From Rhodocyclus purpureus (lineage in GTDB: Bacteria > Pseudomonadota > Gammaproteobacteria > Burkholderiales > Rhodocyclaceae): DNA of 64,000 bases. Both the position numbers and the translations under genes were made by a program. Below the pieces are notes generated by a model. That model worked only from the letters and a program-made list of their open reading frames with translations. It ran no database searches and was not told where the DNA came from. Shown here piece after piece: positions 36,197 to 46,261 of the stretch (its first letter is position 1; each line of letters starts with the position of its first letter). The stretch is taken from contig NZ_NHRX01000010.1 in assembly GCF_016653115.1 (NCBI RefSeq), positions 1-64,000 of the forward strand, given 5' to 3'.

Positions 36197-37734
36197 TGTT
36201 GTGGAAGAAGAAATCCGCTGCCCCGGTCGGCTGGACAGTGCTGGCCCTGGGCGACGAGCTCGTTCATGGCGTCAGCGTCGGCATCCCCGGCAAGGATTCG
36301 GCGTTGCCGCGGGTGCTGAAGCATGTGGCGCGGCCGGCCACCCAGCTCGACCAGCCGATGCTGGCCGAGCTTGCCGCTGCGCTGGCGGTGCCGCGCTTCG
36401 CGTGGGGGGTGCTCGCCCGGCGCAACGATTACCGGCTCACGGTCCTGCCCAAACCCGAGGTCGAAGCCGCCGACCTTGCCGACAGCTTGCGCTGGTCGAT
36501 CGAGGGGGTGCTCGATTATCCGGTCGATGAGGCGCTCATCGACTACATGCTGATTCCGCTGAGCGCAGCGCCCGAGCGCACGCAGGACGTGTACGTCGTC
36601 TCGGCGCCGCGCGGCACGATGAGCGCCTTTGGCGACAGCTTTGCCGCGGCAGGACTGGCGTTGCGCACGATCGACATCCGTGAAGCGGCACAACGCAACT
36701 ACGCCAGCGTCGTCGCGCAGCCCGGCGAGGATCTGCTGATCGTCGCGCCGGACGAGCAGGGTGTGCAGATCACCCTGACCCGCGATGGAGAACTCCTGCT
36801 CGACCGCTTCATCGCCGGCACCGTGATCGCTCCCGACAGCGAGGCCGCCCCGCTCAGCCCGCGCGCCTTCGAACGCGTGGCCGTCGAATTGCAGCGCTCG
36901 ATCTTCATGGCAAAGGAAACTTTGCCCTTGCTCGATCTGCGGCGGGTCCTCGTCGCTCCCGGCTACCCGGCGCTGCTTGCGCACCTGCAGGCGACGATCG
37001 AGATCCCCGTGGAGGTGCTGCCGCTGGAGAAGGTTTTCGACCTCTCCGCGGTACCGGAACTGGCGCTGGCGAGCAATCAGGCGGCGTATTTTGCCGTGCT
37101 AGGGGCGGCGCTACGCGGCGTGAAGCCCGCTCCGCAGGTCAACCTGTGGGTCAAACCGCCCCCCGGACCGCGCTTTTCGGCAGCCGTCGCTGCGCTGGGG
37201 CTGGGGGTGACGATACTGGCGATGCTGGGGTGGTGGCAGTGGGAGCACTCGCACAGCGCGGATCTCGAGGCGCAGCTGGCGCAGGATGGGCGGAGGCTCG
37301 AATCCTTGCGCGCCGAGCTGCGTGCGCGGCAGGCCGAGTTGCAGACGCTGCGGGTCGCAGGGACCGCTGCCGTGGGCGGTCGTCGCCTCGACGAGCCCCT
37401 GATGGCGCGACTGCGTAGCGGCGAGTTCGGCAGCCTGCAGGGTTATGCCGGGTATCTCGACACGCTGGCCACGATTCCAGGCAAAGGCGTGTCGCTGTCG
37501 GCGATTACGATCACCCGCGCGGGCAAGGAGATGCGTCTGCAAGGGCAGGCCATCGACGAGGCCGCGGTGCTCGATTACGCCGCCACGCTCAACGAGCGTT
37601 TCGCCCCACGGGGAGTCAGCTTCGCCGCGATCGAACTGAGCGCGGGGCAGACGGGGGGCGAAAAAGACGGCAAAAAGGAAGGCGAAACGGGTAGCGAGCG
37701 CCGCACGCCGCCGTTGAGCTTCAGGCTTTACTAG
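36196..37734 (+). CDS. mshI: MshI-like pilus assembly protein (PilM/PilN-type)
   Basis: 512 residues. The N-terminal 300 resemble an actin-fold PilM/MshI domain (GWTVLALGDELVHGV, DLADSLRWSIEGVLDYP). A single membrane helix follows (AAVAALGLGVTILAMLGWW), then a periplasmic coiled coil and PilN-like domain. It connects the cytoplasmic ATPase with the periplasmic alignment complex. It is followed 9 bases later by mshJ. Confidence 0.82.
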   Translation: MLWKKKSAAPVGWTVLALGDELVHGVSVGIPGKDSALPRVLKHVARPATQLDQPMLAELAAALAVPRFAWGVLARRNDYRLTVLPKPEVEAADLADSLRWSIEGVLDYPVDEALIDYMLIPLSAAPERTQDVYVVSAPRGTMSAFGDSFAAAGLALRTIDIREAAQRNYASVVAQPGEDLLIVAPDEQGVQITLTRDGELLLDRFIAGTVIAPDSEAAPLSPRAFERVAVELQRSIFMAKETLPLLDLRRVLVAPGYPALLAHLQATIEIPVEVLPLEKVFDLSAVPELALASNQAAYFAVLGAALRGVKPAPQVNLWVKPPPGPRFSAAVAALGLGVTILAMLGWWQWEHSHSADLEAQLAQDGRRLESLRAELRARQAELQTLRVAGTAAVGGRRLDEPLMARLRSGEFGSLQGYAGYLDTLATIPGKGVSLSAITITRAGKEMRLQGQAIDEAAVLDYAATLNERFAPRGVSFAAIELSAGQTGGEKDGKKEGETGSERRTPPLSFRLY

Positions 37735-37743
37735 GAACCGGGG

Positions 37744-38421
37744 ATGGCCAACAGACTGTCAGACCTGAGCGGAGGCTTCGACCGCCGGAGTTTGCGCGAG
37801 CGGGTATTGCTCGTCGTCGCCCTGGTCGTGCTCTCTTACTTCGTCCTCGATCAATGGCTGGTGCAGCCCGAAATGGCGCGTCGGCAGCAACTGGAGAAGG
37901 ATCTCGCGGCGCAAGTGTCCGAGCGCCAGCAAACGGAGGGAGAGATCGCGCAGCTCGGCACCCTCCTTGCCCGTGAAGCGCAGGCGAGTGCTGCTGCGCG
38001 GGCGGCAGCGGATGCCGAGGCAGGAGCGGCGGCGGGAGCGAATGCCGGGCGCGCGCTCAGCATTCCGGCGGCACCGCGCCTCGCCGAACTGATTCGCGCC
38101 ATCGTCGCCGACAGCCCCGGTCTGAAGATCGTGTCGCTGCGCTCGCTGCCGTCGCGCCCGCTGCCGATGGCACCCAAGGAGGCTGCGGCAGGTGCGAAAG
38201 CCGCTGCCGAGGCGCCGCCGCCGATTCACCTGCACGGGCTGGACATCACCTTCAGCGGTGATTACCTGAACCTGCTGTCCTGTCTGGAACGCCTGCAGTC
38301 CCATGCCGAACCGCTGCTCTGGGGCGACCTGCAGTTCAGCGTCGTGAAACATCCGGATGCGACACTGCGCGTCACCGTCTTCACGCTGAGCGAGCAGCCC
38401 AGCGCACCGCTGGGGAGATGA
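37744..38421 (+). CDS. mshJ: MshJ-like (PilO-type) alignment protein
   Basis: 225 residues with one N-terminal helix (VLLVVALVVLSYFVLDQWL), a coiled coil (about 40-85), an Ala-rich linker and a small ferredoxin-like PilO domain (HLHGLDITFSGDYLNLLSCLE). A partner of MshI in the inner-membrane alignment complex. The stop overlaps mshK (ATGA). Confidence 0.8.
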   Translation: MANRLSDLSGGFDRRSLRERVLLVVALVVLSYFVLDQWLVQPEMARRQQLEKDLAAQVSERQQTEGEIAQLGTLLAREAQASAAARAAADAEAGAAAGANAGRALSIPAAPRLAELIRAIVADSPGLKIVSLRSLPSRPLPMAPKEAAAGAKAAAEAPPPIHLHGLDITFSGDYLNLLSCLERLQSHAEPLLWGDLQFSVVKHPDATLRVTVFTLSEQPSAPLGR

Positions 38422-38825
38422 CGATGCGCGTTCTGCTCATCACTTTGCTGTCGATTGCAGCGATAATGCCGGCCTCGGCGCAGACGGCTGCAGCACGTGC
38501 CGATCCGACCGCACCCTTGTCCGACACTTCGTCCACGCAGGGCGGCAGCGCCGACTCTGCGCTGCCGCAGGCCGCGGCTGCGGGCGTGCTGCCGCCGCGG
38601 CCGGAGCTGGTCCTGGTGTCACCGACCCGCTCGCTGGTATTGCTCGACGGGCAATGGCTGCGCGTCGGCGACAGCTACGGCGAAGCCAGGGTGCTGGGAA
38701 TCGGGCCCCGTGGCCTGACGCTGCGTGCGGCCGACGGCAAGCGGATCTTGCTGCGACTTCCCGCAGCCGAGAAGCATCGGTCTCATAGTGTTAGCATTCA
38801 CTCTCCGAGCGGAGACTCCCGATGA
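38418..38825 (+). CDS. mshK: MshK-like (PilP-type) protein
   Basis: 135 residues with a signal peptide (LLSIAAIMPASAQT), a disordered Ala/Ser stretch and a short PilP/GspC-like beta domain (LVLVSPTRSLVLLDGQWLRV). It probably links the alignment complex to the secretin. It overlaps both neighbours by ATGA. Confidence 0.75.
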   Translation: MTMRVLLITLLSIAAIMPASAQTAAARADPTAPLSDTSSTQGGSADSALPQAAAAGVLPPRPELVLVSPTRSLVLLDGQWLRVGDSYGEARVLGIGPRGLTLRAADGKRILLRLPAAEKHRSHSVSIHSPSGDSR

Positions 38826-40546
38826 AGCAATCCTGTCTTTTTGTGCTGACGATCGTGCTGCTTGCCGGCTGCGGCAGCGCGCCGCGTCATGCGCAAGAAG
38901 CGCATCAGGCAGCGCAGGACGCCCTGCTTGCCCCGGACCCCGGGCGACAGGCTGCAGCGCTTCCCGAAGAGGTGAGCGCTGCCTTGCTGCCACCCTTGCG
39001 CATCCGCTCGCCGCAAGCCTTGATGCCGGCCGAGGAGCGCTTCAGCGTGTCGGTCGTCAAGTTGCCGGCGCGCGATCTGTTCATGGCGTTGGCCGCCGAC
39101 TCGCGCTACACGATGCTGGTACACCCGGACGTGAGCGGCAACGTCACCGCCGAGTTGAAGAACGTGACCATGGCCGAGGCGCTCGAATCCCTGCAGCAGA
39201 TCCTCGATTTCGACTACGAGATCAAGGGCGCGCGCGTCGTCGTCAAGCCCTCCGGCCTGCGCAGCCGGGTCTTCCAGGTCAATTACCTGCTCGGCAGCCG
39301 CGAGGGGCGTTCGAGCACCCGCGTCACCTCGGGCTCGATCAGCGCCGCCGGCGTTCCCGGCCGGGGTACGACCGGTGCCGCTGCCCCCATCGCTCCTGCC
39401 GTGGGAGGCGCCGCCGCACAGCGGACCTCGCAGATCACGACCTCGGTGGAGACCTCCTCCGAGAGCGACTTCTGGAGCGAACTCAAGGCCTCGCTCGAGG
39501 CCCTGGTCGGCGCCGGGCAGGGCGGGCGCAACGTGGTGATCAACCCGCAGTCGGGCGTGGTCATGGTGCGGGCGATGACGCAGGAACTCGATCAGGTGGC
39601 GTCCTTCCTCAGGGCGACGCGGATGGCAATCGATCGTCAGGTGATCATCGAGGCGAAGATCGTCGAGGTGCAGCTGAACGGGCAATTCCAGAGCGGGGTC
39701 AACTGGGCCGCCTTCAACAGCGCGCGCAACACCTCGCTCGGCTTCGGCCAACCGGGCACCTCGCTCGGCATTTCCGGTCAGAGCATGTCGAGTAACCAGC
39801 TCGGCGGCGATCCCGGCACCAGCCTCGACTTCAAGAACGTTTCCGGCGCCGTCGGCTCGCTGTTCGGCCTCGCCGTGCAGACCAGCAACTTTTCGGCGCT
39901 GATCTCCTTCCTCGAAACCCAGGGGACGGTGCATGTGCTGTCGAGTCCGCGCATCGCCACCCTGAACAACCAGAAAGCCGTGCTCAAGGTGGGGAAGGAG
40001 GATTTCTTCGTCACCGATGTCAAGCCGGGATCGGTGACCGCTTCGGCGACGGCGGTGACGACGCCACCCGCGGTCACGCTGCAGCCCTTCTTCTCCGGTG
40101 TGGTGCTCGACGTCACCCCGCAGATCGGCGAGGACGGCTATGTGATGCTGCACGTGCGACCGTCGGTATCCGCGGTGACGACCGTCGACCTGACGGTCGA
40201 TCTTGGCCAGAAGGATACGGCGCCGATGATCCTGCCGCTGGCGTCGAGCAGCGCTTCCGAAACCGACAGCGTCATCCGCGCGCGCGATGGCCAGCTCGTC
40301 GTCATCGGCGGCCTGATGCGTCAGGCTGCCACCGGCGACCGCTCGCAGTTGCCGGGCGCGGGCGATGTGCCCTTGCTCGGCAGTCTGTTCCGCAACACCA
40401 ACGACGTGACGCAGAAGCGCGAATTGGTGATCCTGTTGCGGCCGCTGGTGATCAACTCCGACGCCGACTGGAACGAGGACCTGGAGCGCACCGGCGAGCG
40501 CTTGCGCCAACTGCGGCCACCGGAACGGCGCAGCGGACTACGATGA
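38822..40546 (+). CDS. mshL: MshL outer-membrane secretin
   Basis: 574 residues with lipobox VLLAGCGSA, N-terminal STN/N1 domains (FMALAADSRYTMLVHPDVSG, MAEALESLQQILDFDYEI), then the secretin domain ending VPLLGSLFRNTNDVTQKREL. It forms the outer-membrane pore for the pilus. It is the only secretin in the window, so the left pilus operon must share it or use one elsewhere. Confidence 0.92.
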   Translation: MKQSCLFVLTIVLLAGCGSAPRHAQEAHQAAQDALLAPDPGRQAAALPEEVSAALLPPLRIRSPQALMPAEERFSVSVVKLPARDLFMALAADSRYTMLVHPDVSGNVTAELKNVTMAEALESLQQILDFDYEIKGARVVVKPSGLRSRVFQVNYLLGSREGRSSTRVTSGSISAAGVPGRGTTGAAAPIAPAVGGAAAQRTSQITTSVETSSESDFWSELKASLEALVGAGQGGRNVVINPQSGVVMVRAMTQELDQVASFLRATRMAIDRQVIIEAKIVEVQLNGQFQSGVNWAAFNSARNTSLGFGQPGTSLGISGQSMSSNQLGGDPGTSLDFKNVSGAVGSLFGLAVQTSNFSALISFLETQGTVHVLSSPRIATLNNQKAVLKVGKEDFFVTDVKPGSVTASATAVTTPPAVTLQPFFSGVVLDVTPQIGEDGYVMLHVRPSVSAVTTVDLTVDLGQKDTAPMILPLASSSASETDSVIRARDGQLVVIGGLMRQAATGDRSQLPGAGDVPLLGSLFRNTNDVTQKRELVILLRPLVINSDADWNEDLERTGERLRQLRPPERRSGLR

Positions 40547-40643
40547 CGGTGATCACGCGGTCGCGCTACACTGCCGCCCCTTGGCCCGTGCTGCGTCCCG
40601 GGTTGTGCGCGTTCGTTGAAGACAGATTGAAACAGCTTTTTCC

Positions 40644-42245
40644 ATGAGCCAATCCATTCCCCCGCCGGACACCACCGGCAGCACCGCCAACAACGCGGCA
40701 TTGCAGCCCTGGCGTCGCATCATGCAGATCGACCTCGACCGTTTCGAGGTCGACCCCGTGCTGGCGCGCCGCTTGCCGGAGCCGCTGGCGCGGCGGCTGC
40801 AGGCGCTGCTGCTCGAAGAGCGCGAGGACAATAGCTGTTTGCTGGGAATGGTCAACCCGGACAACCTGCGCGCGCAGGACGAGTTGTCGCTGTTCCTGCG
40901 CCGTGCGATCGACGTTGTCAGGGTTTCCGCCGAGCAGTGGTCGGAGACCGTCGACCGTCTCTACGGCAAGTCCGAACAGATCGGCGCCTTTGCCCGCGAG
41001 GTGCTGCGCAACGTCGACGAGGTCGACGGCGTCGTCGACCTGGCGGCGATCGGCCAGGCGATCGACGACAACGAGGCGCCGGTGGTGCGGCTGCTGCAGA
41101 CCATCTTCGACGAGGCGGCGCAGACGGGGGCTTCGGACATCCACATCGAGCCACAGGAAAAGGCCTTGCGCGTGCGTTTCCGGGTGGACGGGGCGCTGCA
41201 CGTCGAACTCACCGCCGATCTCAAGATTGCCGCTGCCCTCAACGTGCGCCTCAAGCTGATGGCGGGTCTCGACATCGCCGAGCGCCGCGTGCCGCAGGAC
41301 GGTCGTTTCGCCGTGCGCTCGGGCAAGGACGCGTTCGACGTGCGCATGTCCACGCTGCCCTCGCTGTACGGCGAGTCGGCGGTGCTGCGCGTGCTGCGGC
41401 AAGGGCACGGCGTGATCGACCTCGCGGAGTCGGGGATGCCGCCTTCGGTGCTGGGCAAGTTCAGGAACGCGATCAGGGCGCCCAACGGTATCGTCCTCGT
41501 CACCGGACCCACCGGCAGCGGCAAGACGACCACGCTCTATGCCGCGCTGCAGGCCCTCAACACGACCGAGGTGAAGATCCTCACCTGCGAGGATCCGGTG
41601 GAGTATCGCCTCGACGGTCTCGTTCAGGTACAGGTCAAGGAAAAGGCCGGGCTGAGCTTTGCCCGGGTCCTGCGCTCCTTCCTGCGCCAGGATCCGGACA
41701 TCATCTTCATCGGCGAGATCCGCGATCAGGAAACCGCACAGATTGCCACCCGCGCGGCGATGACCGGCCACCTCGTCCTGTCCACGCTGCACACCAACGG
41801 CGCGGCGAGCACGCCGCGTCGCCTGATCGACATGGGCGTGCCCGCCTACATGATCGCCTCGACGCTGCTTTGCGTGGTCTCGCAGCGCCTCGTTCGCCTG
41901 CTCTGCCCCCATTGCAAGCAGAGGCATCGGCCGGTCGCCGAAGAACAGATCTGGCTCGATCGCCTGCTCGGTGCCGCGAGCAAGGATATCGAGGTCTTTC
42001 ATGGCACTGGCTGCAAGCGTTGCCGGGGAGTCGGTTACAGCGGTCGGGCGGGGGTGTTCGAGATCCTGCAGATGAATCAGCCGCTCGGCGAATCCCTGCA
42101 CGCGGGCAATGCCGTCGAGTTCGAGCGTGCCGCCACTGCGGAAATGGGCGAGGACACGCTGGCGCGCGGATTGCTCAAGCGCATCATGGCGGGCGAGACT
42201 TCCGTGGCGGAGGCGATGACGGTGCTGCGCAGCGGCGACGCCTGA
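40644..42245 (+). CDS. mshE: MshE-like pilus ATPase without the MshEN repeats (right operon)
   Basis: 533 residues. The core is like the left-operon ATPase: Walker A GPTGSGKTTTLYAAL, FIGEIRDQETAQIA, TGHLVLSTLHTNG and the tetracysteine CPHC ... CKRC. The N-terminus differs: it goes from a short acidic lead straight into the second half of the MshEN region (LLGMVNPDNLRAQDEL), and the LGxxLxxxGxΦ repeats for cyclic-di-GMP are absent. It follows mshL after 97 bases and precedes mshG by 46. Confidence 0.9.
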   Translation: MSQSIPPPDTTGSTANNAALQPWRRIMQIDLDRFEVDPVLARRLPEPLARRLQALLLEEREDNSCLLGMVNPDNLRAQDELSLFLRRAIDVVRVSAEQWSETVDRLYGKSEQIGAFAREVLRNVDEVDGVVDLAAIGQAIDDNEAPVVRLLQTIFDEAAQTGASDIHIEPQEKALRVRFRVDGALHVELTADLKIAAALNVRLKLMAGLDIAERRVPQDGRFAVRSGKDAFDVRMSTLPSLYGESAVLRVLRQGHGVIDLAESGMPPSVLGKFRNAIRAPNGIVLVTGPTGSGKTTTLYAALQALNTTEVKILTCEDPVEYRLDGLVQVQVKEKAGLSFARVLRSFLRQDPDIIFIGEIRDQETAQIATRAAMTGHLVLSTLHTNGAASTPRRLIDMGVPAYMIASTLLCVVSQRLVRLLCPHCKQRHRPVAEEQIWLDRLLGAASKDIEVFHGTGCKRCRGVGYSGRAGVFEILQMNQPLGESLHAGNAVEFERAATAEMGEDTLARGLLKRIMAGETSVAEAMTVLRSGDA

Positions 42246-42291
42246 ATCGCCAGCGCCAGGCCAGACGCTTCTCCCCGCCAGACCCGCCAGC

Positions 42292-43515
42292 ATGGACAAC
42301 TTCCGCTACGAAGGGCGAAACGCCAAGGGCGCGACCGTGAGCGGGCAGATCGAGTCCGCCAGCGCACAGGCCGTCGCCGCCTGGATGCGCACGCAGGGCC
42401 TGTTGCCCATCCGCATCCAGCGGGCCAAGGCTGAGAGCGAGGGCTCGTGGCAGCAGTCGCTCGGGCTCGGCGGCAAGCTGACTCCGCTCGACCTGATGCT
42501 GTTCACCCGCCAGCTCGGGATCACGGTGAAGGCCGGCGTGCCGATGCTGCAGGCGCTGGCGGGAATCCAGAAGTCCTCGGGCAACCCGCGCATGGCCGAG
42601 CTGATGCGCAAGCTGAACGAAGACCTCGAGCACGGCCTCGACCTCTCCGGCGCCATGGCACGCCGTCCCGAGTTTTTCGACGATTACTATGTCAGCATGG
42701 TTCGTATCGGCGAAAACTCGGGGCAGCTGGAAGAGATCCTCGACCGGCTGTACGAGCAGCTGGAATTCGAGGCGGATACCCGGAAGAAGATCAAGAGCGC
42801 GCTGCGCTACCCCAGTTTCGTGATCATCGCCCTGGTCATCGCGGTGGGCCTCCTGAGCATCTTCGTCATCCCCGTCTTCGGCAAGCTGTACGCAAGCATG
42901 AAGATGGAGCTGCCGCTGCTCACCCGCGTCCTCATCGGCGTTTCCGACTTCGCCGTCGGTTACTGGTGGACGGTGCCGCTTGCCGCCGGGGTGGCGATGT
43001 ACGGCGTGCGCCTGATCCTGGCGACCAGCGCCGGGCGCCTCGCCTGGGACCGCTGGAAACTCAGGCTGCCGGTGATCGGCAGCATCCTCTCCAAGGCGGC
43101 GATGGCCCGTTTTTGCGTGAGTTTCTGCATCGCCAGCCGCAGCGGCGTGCCGATCGACAAGGCCCTGTCGCTGGTCGCGTCGGTGGTGGATAACGCATAC
43201 TACGCCGGCAAGGTCCAGGAGATGCGCGCCGCCATCGAGCGCGGCGACAGCATCCTCAAGACCAGCCAGGCCGCGGGAATTTTCAAGGCGCTGGAGCTGC
43301 AGATGATCGCCATCGGCGAGGAGTCCGGGTCGATCGATGACATGCTCGAGCAGGTGGGGAGCATCTACAAGAAGGAAATGGACTTCGAAGTCGCGCGCCT
43401 CGGCGAGAGCATCGAGCCGATCATCCTTGTCTTCATCGGCGGCATCGTGACGGTGCTGATGCTCGGCATCTTCATGCCGCTGTGGGACATGGGGCAGATG
43501 GCCAAGCAGCATTGA
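42292..43515 (+). CDS. mshG: MshG/GspF-family pilus platform protein (right operon)
   Basis: 407 residues beginning MDNFRYEGRNAKGATVSGQI, with two GspF domains and three main membrane helices. It is a close paralogue of the left-operon protein, with the same IKSALRYPSFV, RFCxSFxxASRSGVP and GEExGxI segments. It is the last gene of the plus-strand pilus operon; the next gene is convergent. Confidence 0.9.
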   Translation: MDNFRYEGRNAKGATVSGQIESASAQAVAAWMRTQGLLPIRIQRAKAESEGSWQQSLGLGGKLTPLDLMLFTRQLGITVKAGVPMLQALAGIQKSSGNPRMAELMRKLNEDLEHGLDLSGAMARRPEFFDDYYVSMVRIGENSGQLEEILDRLYEQLEFEADTRKKIKSALRYPSFVIIALVIAVGLLSIFVIPVFGKLYASMKMELPLLTRVLIGVSDFAVGYWWTVPLAAGVAMYGVRLILATSAGRLAWDRWKLRLPVIGSILSKAAMARFCVSFCIASRSGVPIDKALSLVASVVDNAYYAGKVQEMRAAIERGDSILKTSQAAGIFKALELQMIAIGEESGSIDDMLEQVGSIYKKEMDFEVARLGESIEPIILVFIGGIVTVLMLGIFMPLWDMGQMAKQH

Positions 43516-43567
43516 GGCGCTGGCAAACCCCACCTGCGCGCGTTCGTCAGCGGCTGCCTATCGGCAG

Positions 43568-44875
43568 TCAGGCATCCGTTCTCCTCGACTCGTCGCCTAC
43601 GGGCGCCAGCGCCAGCCTGTCCACCACCATGCTGCCGATCATGTCGCCTTCGACATTGACCGCGGTGCGCACGGTGTCTAGGATGCGGTCGATCGGCAGC
43701 AGCAGCGCGATCGCCTCGGTCGGTAGTCCGACCGACTGCAACACGAGGACCATCGACAGCATGCCGACGCTGGGAATTCCCGGCGCGCCGACGGCGCCGA
43801 GCATGGCGACGAAGACGATCACCAGTTGCGCGCCGAGGTCGAGGTCGATGCCCGCCAGCCTGGCGATGAACAGCGCCGCAGCCCCCTCGTAGAGCGCTGT
43901 TCCATCCGAGTTCAGCGTCGCCCCGAGCGGAATCACGAAGTTGCCGACCTCGCGGCGGACGCCCAGGTTTTCGCTGACGCAACGCAGTGCGACCGGCATC
44001 GTCGCCGCGCTCGAACTGGTGGCGAAAGCCATCACCAGTGCGTCGCGCGCGCCGTGCCAGAAGCGCCACGGCGTCATTCCTGTGACGGCGTAGAGCAGGA
44101 GCGGCAGGACGAGGACGCCGTGGAAGAGCGTCGCGCCGACGACGACGGCGATGAAGTGGGCAAGGCTCACCAGCACGCCGCTATCCTGGGTCGCCACCAG
44201 GCGCAAGAGCAGAGCGCCGACGCCGAGCGGCGCCAGCCACATGATCCAGCCGACGACGAGGAGCGCGAGTTGCTGCAACTCCTCCATGCTGCGGCGCAGA
44301 TGCGGGTAACGCCCGCCGCCACCGGCGAGCGCGATGCCGAAAACCAGCGCCACCGTCACCACGGCGAGGATGTCGCCCTGCGCCAGCGCGGCGAAGGGGT
44401 TCTGGAAGATCCCGTGCAGGAACCTGGCGAAATAGTCGGCGAAGGGCAGTTGCTGCGCCTGATGGTTCTGCGTCGCCTCGGCGAACATGGCGAGCTGCAT
44501 ACCCTCGCCGGGGCGGAAGACGTTGGCCGCAGTGAGCCCGATGGCGACCGAGAGTAGCATCGAGGCGACGAAGAAGCCGAGGGTCCACCGCCAGACGCGC
44601 TGCATGCGCTGATGCGCGCCGAGGCTGGCGACGCCGCAGACGATCGACGCGAAGACCAGTGGCACCAGCACCATGCGCAGGAGGTCGAGGAACAGCGTTC
44701 CGACGAGCTTGGCGGCGTAGAGCACGGCCTCGGCGAGTGGCGTCGTCACGCCGTACGCGGCCAGCGCCAGACCGGCGCCGGCACCGGCGAGGGCGCCGAT
44801 CAGGATCAGCGTGTTGAGGCCGCCCGCCGGACGGCCGTAGCGGGCTTCCCGGCGGCTGGCGCTGGCAGGCGACAT
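43568..44875 (-). CDS. Dicarboxylate/amino acid:cation symporter (DAACS family)
   Basis: 435 residues, an elevator-type transporter of the glutamate/C4-dicarboxylate family. Visible motifs are the serine-rich hairpin ATSSSAATMPVAL, LNSDGTALYEG in transmembrane segment 7 and DTVRTAVNVEGD in segment 8, which together form the substrate and sodium sites. In the inner membrane it probably takes up glutamate, aspartate or C4-dicarboxylates with H+ or Na+. It lies 27 bases after the methylmalonyl-CoA decarboxylase gene. Confidence 0.92.
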   Translation of the reverse strand: MSPASASRREARYGRPAGGLNTLILIGALAGAGAGLALAAYGVTTPLAEAVLYAAKLVGTLFLDLLRMVLVPLVFASIVCGVASLGAHQRMQRVWRWTLGFFVASMLLSVAIGLTAANVFRPGEGMQLAMFAEATQNHQAQQLPFADYFARFLHGIFQNPFAALAQGDILAVVTVALVFGIALAGGGGRYPHLRRSMEELQQLALLVVGWIMWLAPLGVGALLLRLVATQDSGVLVSLAHFIAVVVGATLFHGVLVLPLLLYAVTGMTPWRFWHGARDALVMAFATSSSAATMPVALRCVSENLGVRREVGNFVIPLGATLNSDGTALYEGAAALFIARLAGIDLDLGAQLVIVFVAMLGAVGAPGIPSVGMLSMVLVLQSVGLPTEAIALLLPIDRILDTVRTAVNVEGDMIGSMVVDRLALAPVGDESRRTDA

Positions 44876-44902
44876 CGGGTGGACCTTGGACTCGGCGTAC
44901 GG

Positions 44903-45676
44903 CTACTCGCCGCTGAACTGTGGCGGGCGCTTTTCCTTGAACGCCCGGATGCCCTCGGCGTAGTCGCGGCTCTTGTAGACCTTGTGCCGCAGTTCCTGGA
45001 TGCGTTCGAAGATTCCCGGTTGTAGCGGCGCCGAATCGCCGAGCATGCGCAACTGCTCCTTGATTGCCGCCACTGCCAGCGGTGCCTTGGTGGCGATCCC
45101 TTCGGCCAGCGCCAGCGTGAACTGGAGCAGTTCCGCCTGCGGCACCAGGTGGTTGAGGATCATCCACTCCTCGGCCTCCCTCGCCTTGATCGGCCGCGCC
45201 GTGAACAGCATTTCCTTGGCCACGTGCAGGGGCAGGCGGCGCATGAAGTTGAGCGTGCCGGAGATGTTGTAGGGAACGCCGAGATTCACCGGGGTCAGCG
45301 CGAACGAGCTGGTCTCGTCACCGATGATCAGGTCGCAGGAGAGGACGAGTTCGCTGGCGCCGCCCCATACCGAGCCGCTGACCATCGCGATCACAGGGGC
45401 CGGGAAATGCTGCACGGCACGCACCAACTGCTCGAGCGAGTCCGAGTAGTGCAGCGGGTCCTCGCCGAGCGGCAGTTCGTCGATGTCGTGGCCGGCCGAC
45501 CATACCCTGGCGCCGACGCCGGCGGTCAGGATCAAGGCGCGCACGCGCGCGCCGGCCAGCTCGTCCATCTTCTCGATCAGCTCCGCGACCAGCGCGCGCG
45601 ACAGCGCGTTGCGCTTTTCCTGGTGCTTCAGCGTGAGGATGCCGATGTTGCCCTGCCGTTCGCTGCTTACGTACAT
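44903..45676 (-). CDS. scpB: Methylmalonyl-CoA decarboxylase (crotonase family)
   Basis: 257 residues of the enoyl-CoA hydratase fold. Several segments match E. coli ScpB closely: VWSAGHDIDELPLG, GSVWGGASELVLSCDLIIG, FALTPVNLGVPYN and KEQLRMLGDS. It should convert (R)-methylmalonyl-CoA to propionyl-CoA. It lies apart from mutase genes in this window; partners would be elsewhere. Confidence 0.85.
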   Translation of the reverse strand: MYVSSERQGNIGILTLKHQEKRNALSRALVAELIEKMDELAGARVRALILTAGVGARVWSAGHDIDELPLGEDPLHYSDSLEQLVRAVQHFPAPVIAMVSGSVWGGASELVLSCDLIIGDETSSFALTPVNLGVPYNISGTLNFMRRLPLHVAKEMLFTARPIKAREAEEWMILNHLVPQAELLQFTLALAEGIATKAPLAVAAIKEQLRMLGDSAPLQPGIFERIQELRHKVYKSRDYAEGIRAFKEKRPPQFSGE

Positions 45677-45735
45677 GCGTTTTCGTCCCTGATGTCCAAG
45701 CCCGATTATCCGTCATTCCATGCGCCAGCGTCGGC

Positions 45736-46224
45736 CTAGGAACGGCGGACCTTCTCCAACAGCGCGGTGGTCGAGGTCTGGTGCAGGAAGGGTATGGAGA
45801 CGACGCGACCGCCGCTGGCCGTGACTTCGGGCGCGCCGACGATCTTGTCCACGGTCCAGTCGCCGCCCTTGACGAGGATGTCCGGGCGGCAGTCGCGGAT
45901 GCGTTCGATCGGCGTGTCCTCGTCGAACCAGGTGACGAGCGCGACGCTCTCCAGCGCGGCGATCACCGACAGCCGGTTGGCCAGCGGGTTAACCGGGCGG
46001 TCGTCGCCCTTGCCGAGGCGGCGCACCGACGCATCGCTGTTGAGCGCGACGACGAGCGACGCGCCGAGCGCTGCCGCCTGCGCGAGGTAGGTGACGTGGC
46101 CGCGATGCAGGATGTCGAAGCAGCCGTTGGTGAATACCAGCGGCCGCGGCAGCGCGGCGATGCGCTGCGCGAGTTCGGCGGGGGCGACGATCTTGTCTTC
46201 GAAGGCGGGGGGCGGCAGGTTCAT
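45736..46224 (-). CDS. rfaE2: D-glycero-beta-D-manno-heptose 1-phosphate adenylyltransferase
   Basis: 162 residues, a stand-alone HldE C-terminal domain. It has the nucleotidyltransferase motif FTNGCFDILHRGHVTYLAQA and the characteristic end FLHQTSTTALLEKVRR. It makes ADP-heptose for the lipopolysaccharide inner core. The diaA/gmhA-type gene 10 kb away belongs to a related or look-alike isomerase family. Confidence 0.93.
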   Translation of the reverse strand: MNLPPPAFEDKIVAPAELAQRIAALPRPLVFTNGCFDILHRGHVTYLAQAAALGASLVVALNSDASVRRLGKGDDRPVNPLANRLSVIAALESVALVTWFDEDTPIERIRDCRPDILVKGGDWTVDKIVGAPEVTASGGRVVSIPFLHQTSTTALLEKVRRS

Positions 46225-46261
46225 GGCTGGCAGGCTAGGGTGAGGGCAGCCGCCAAGTCTA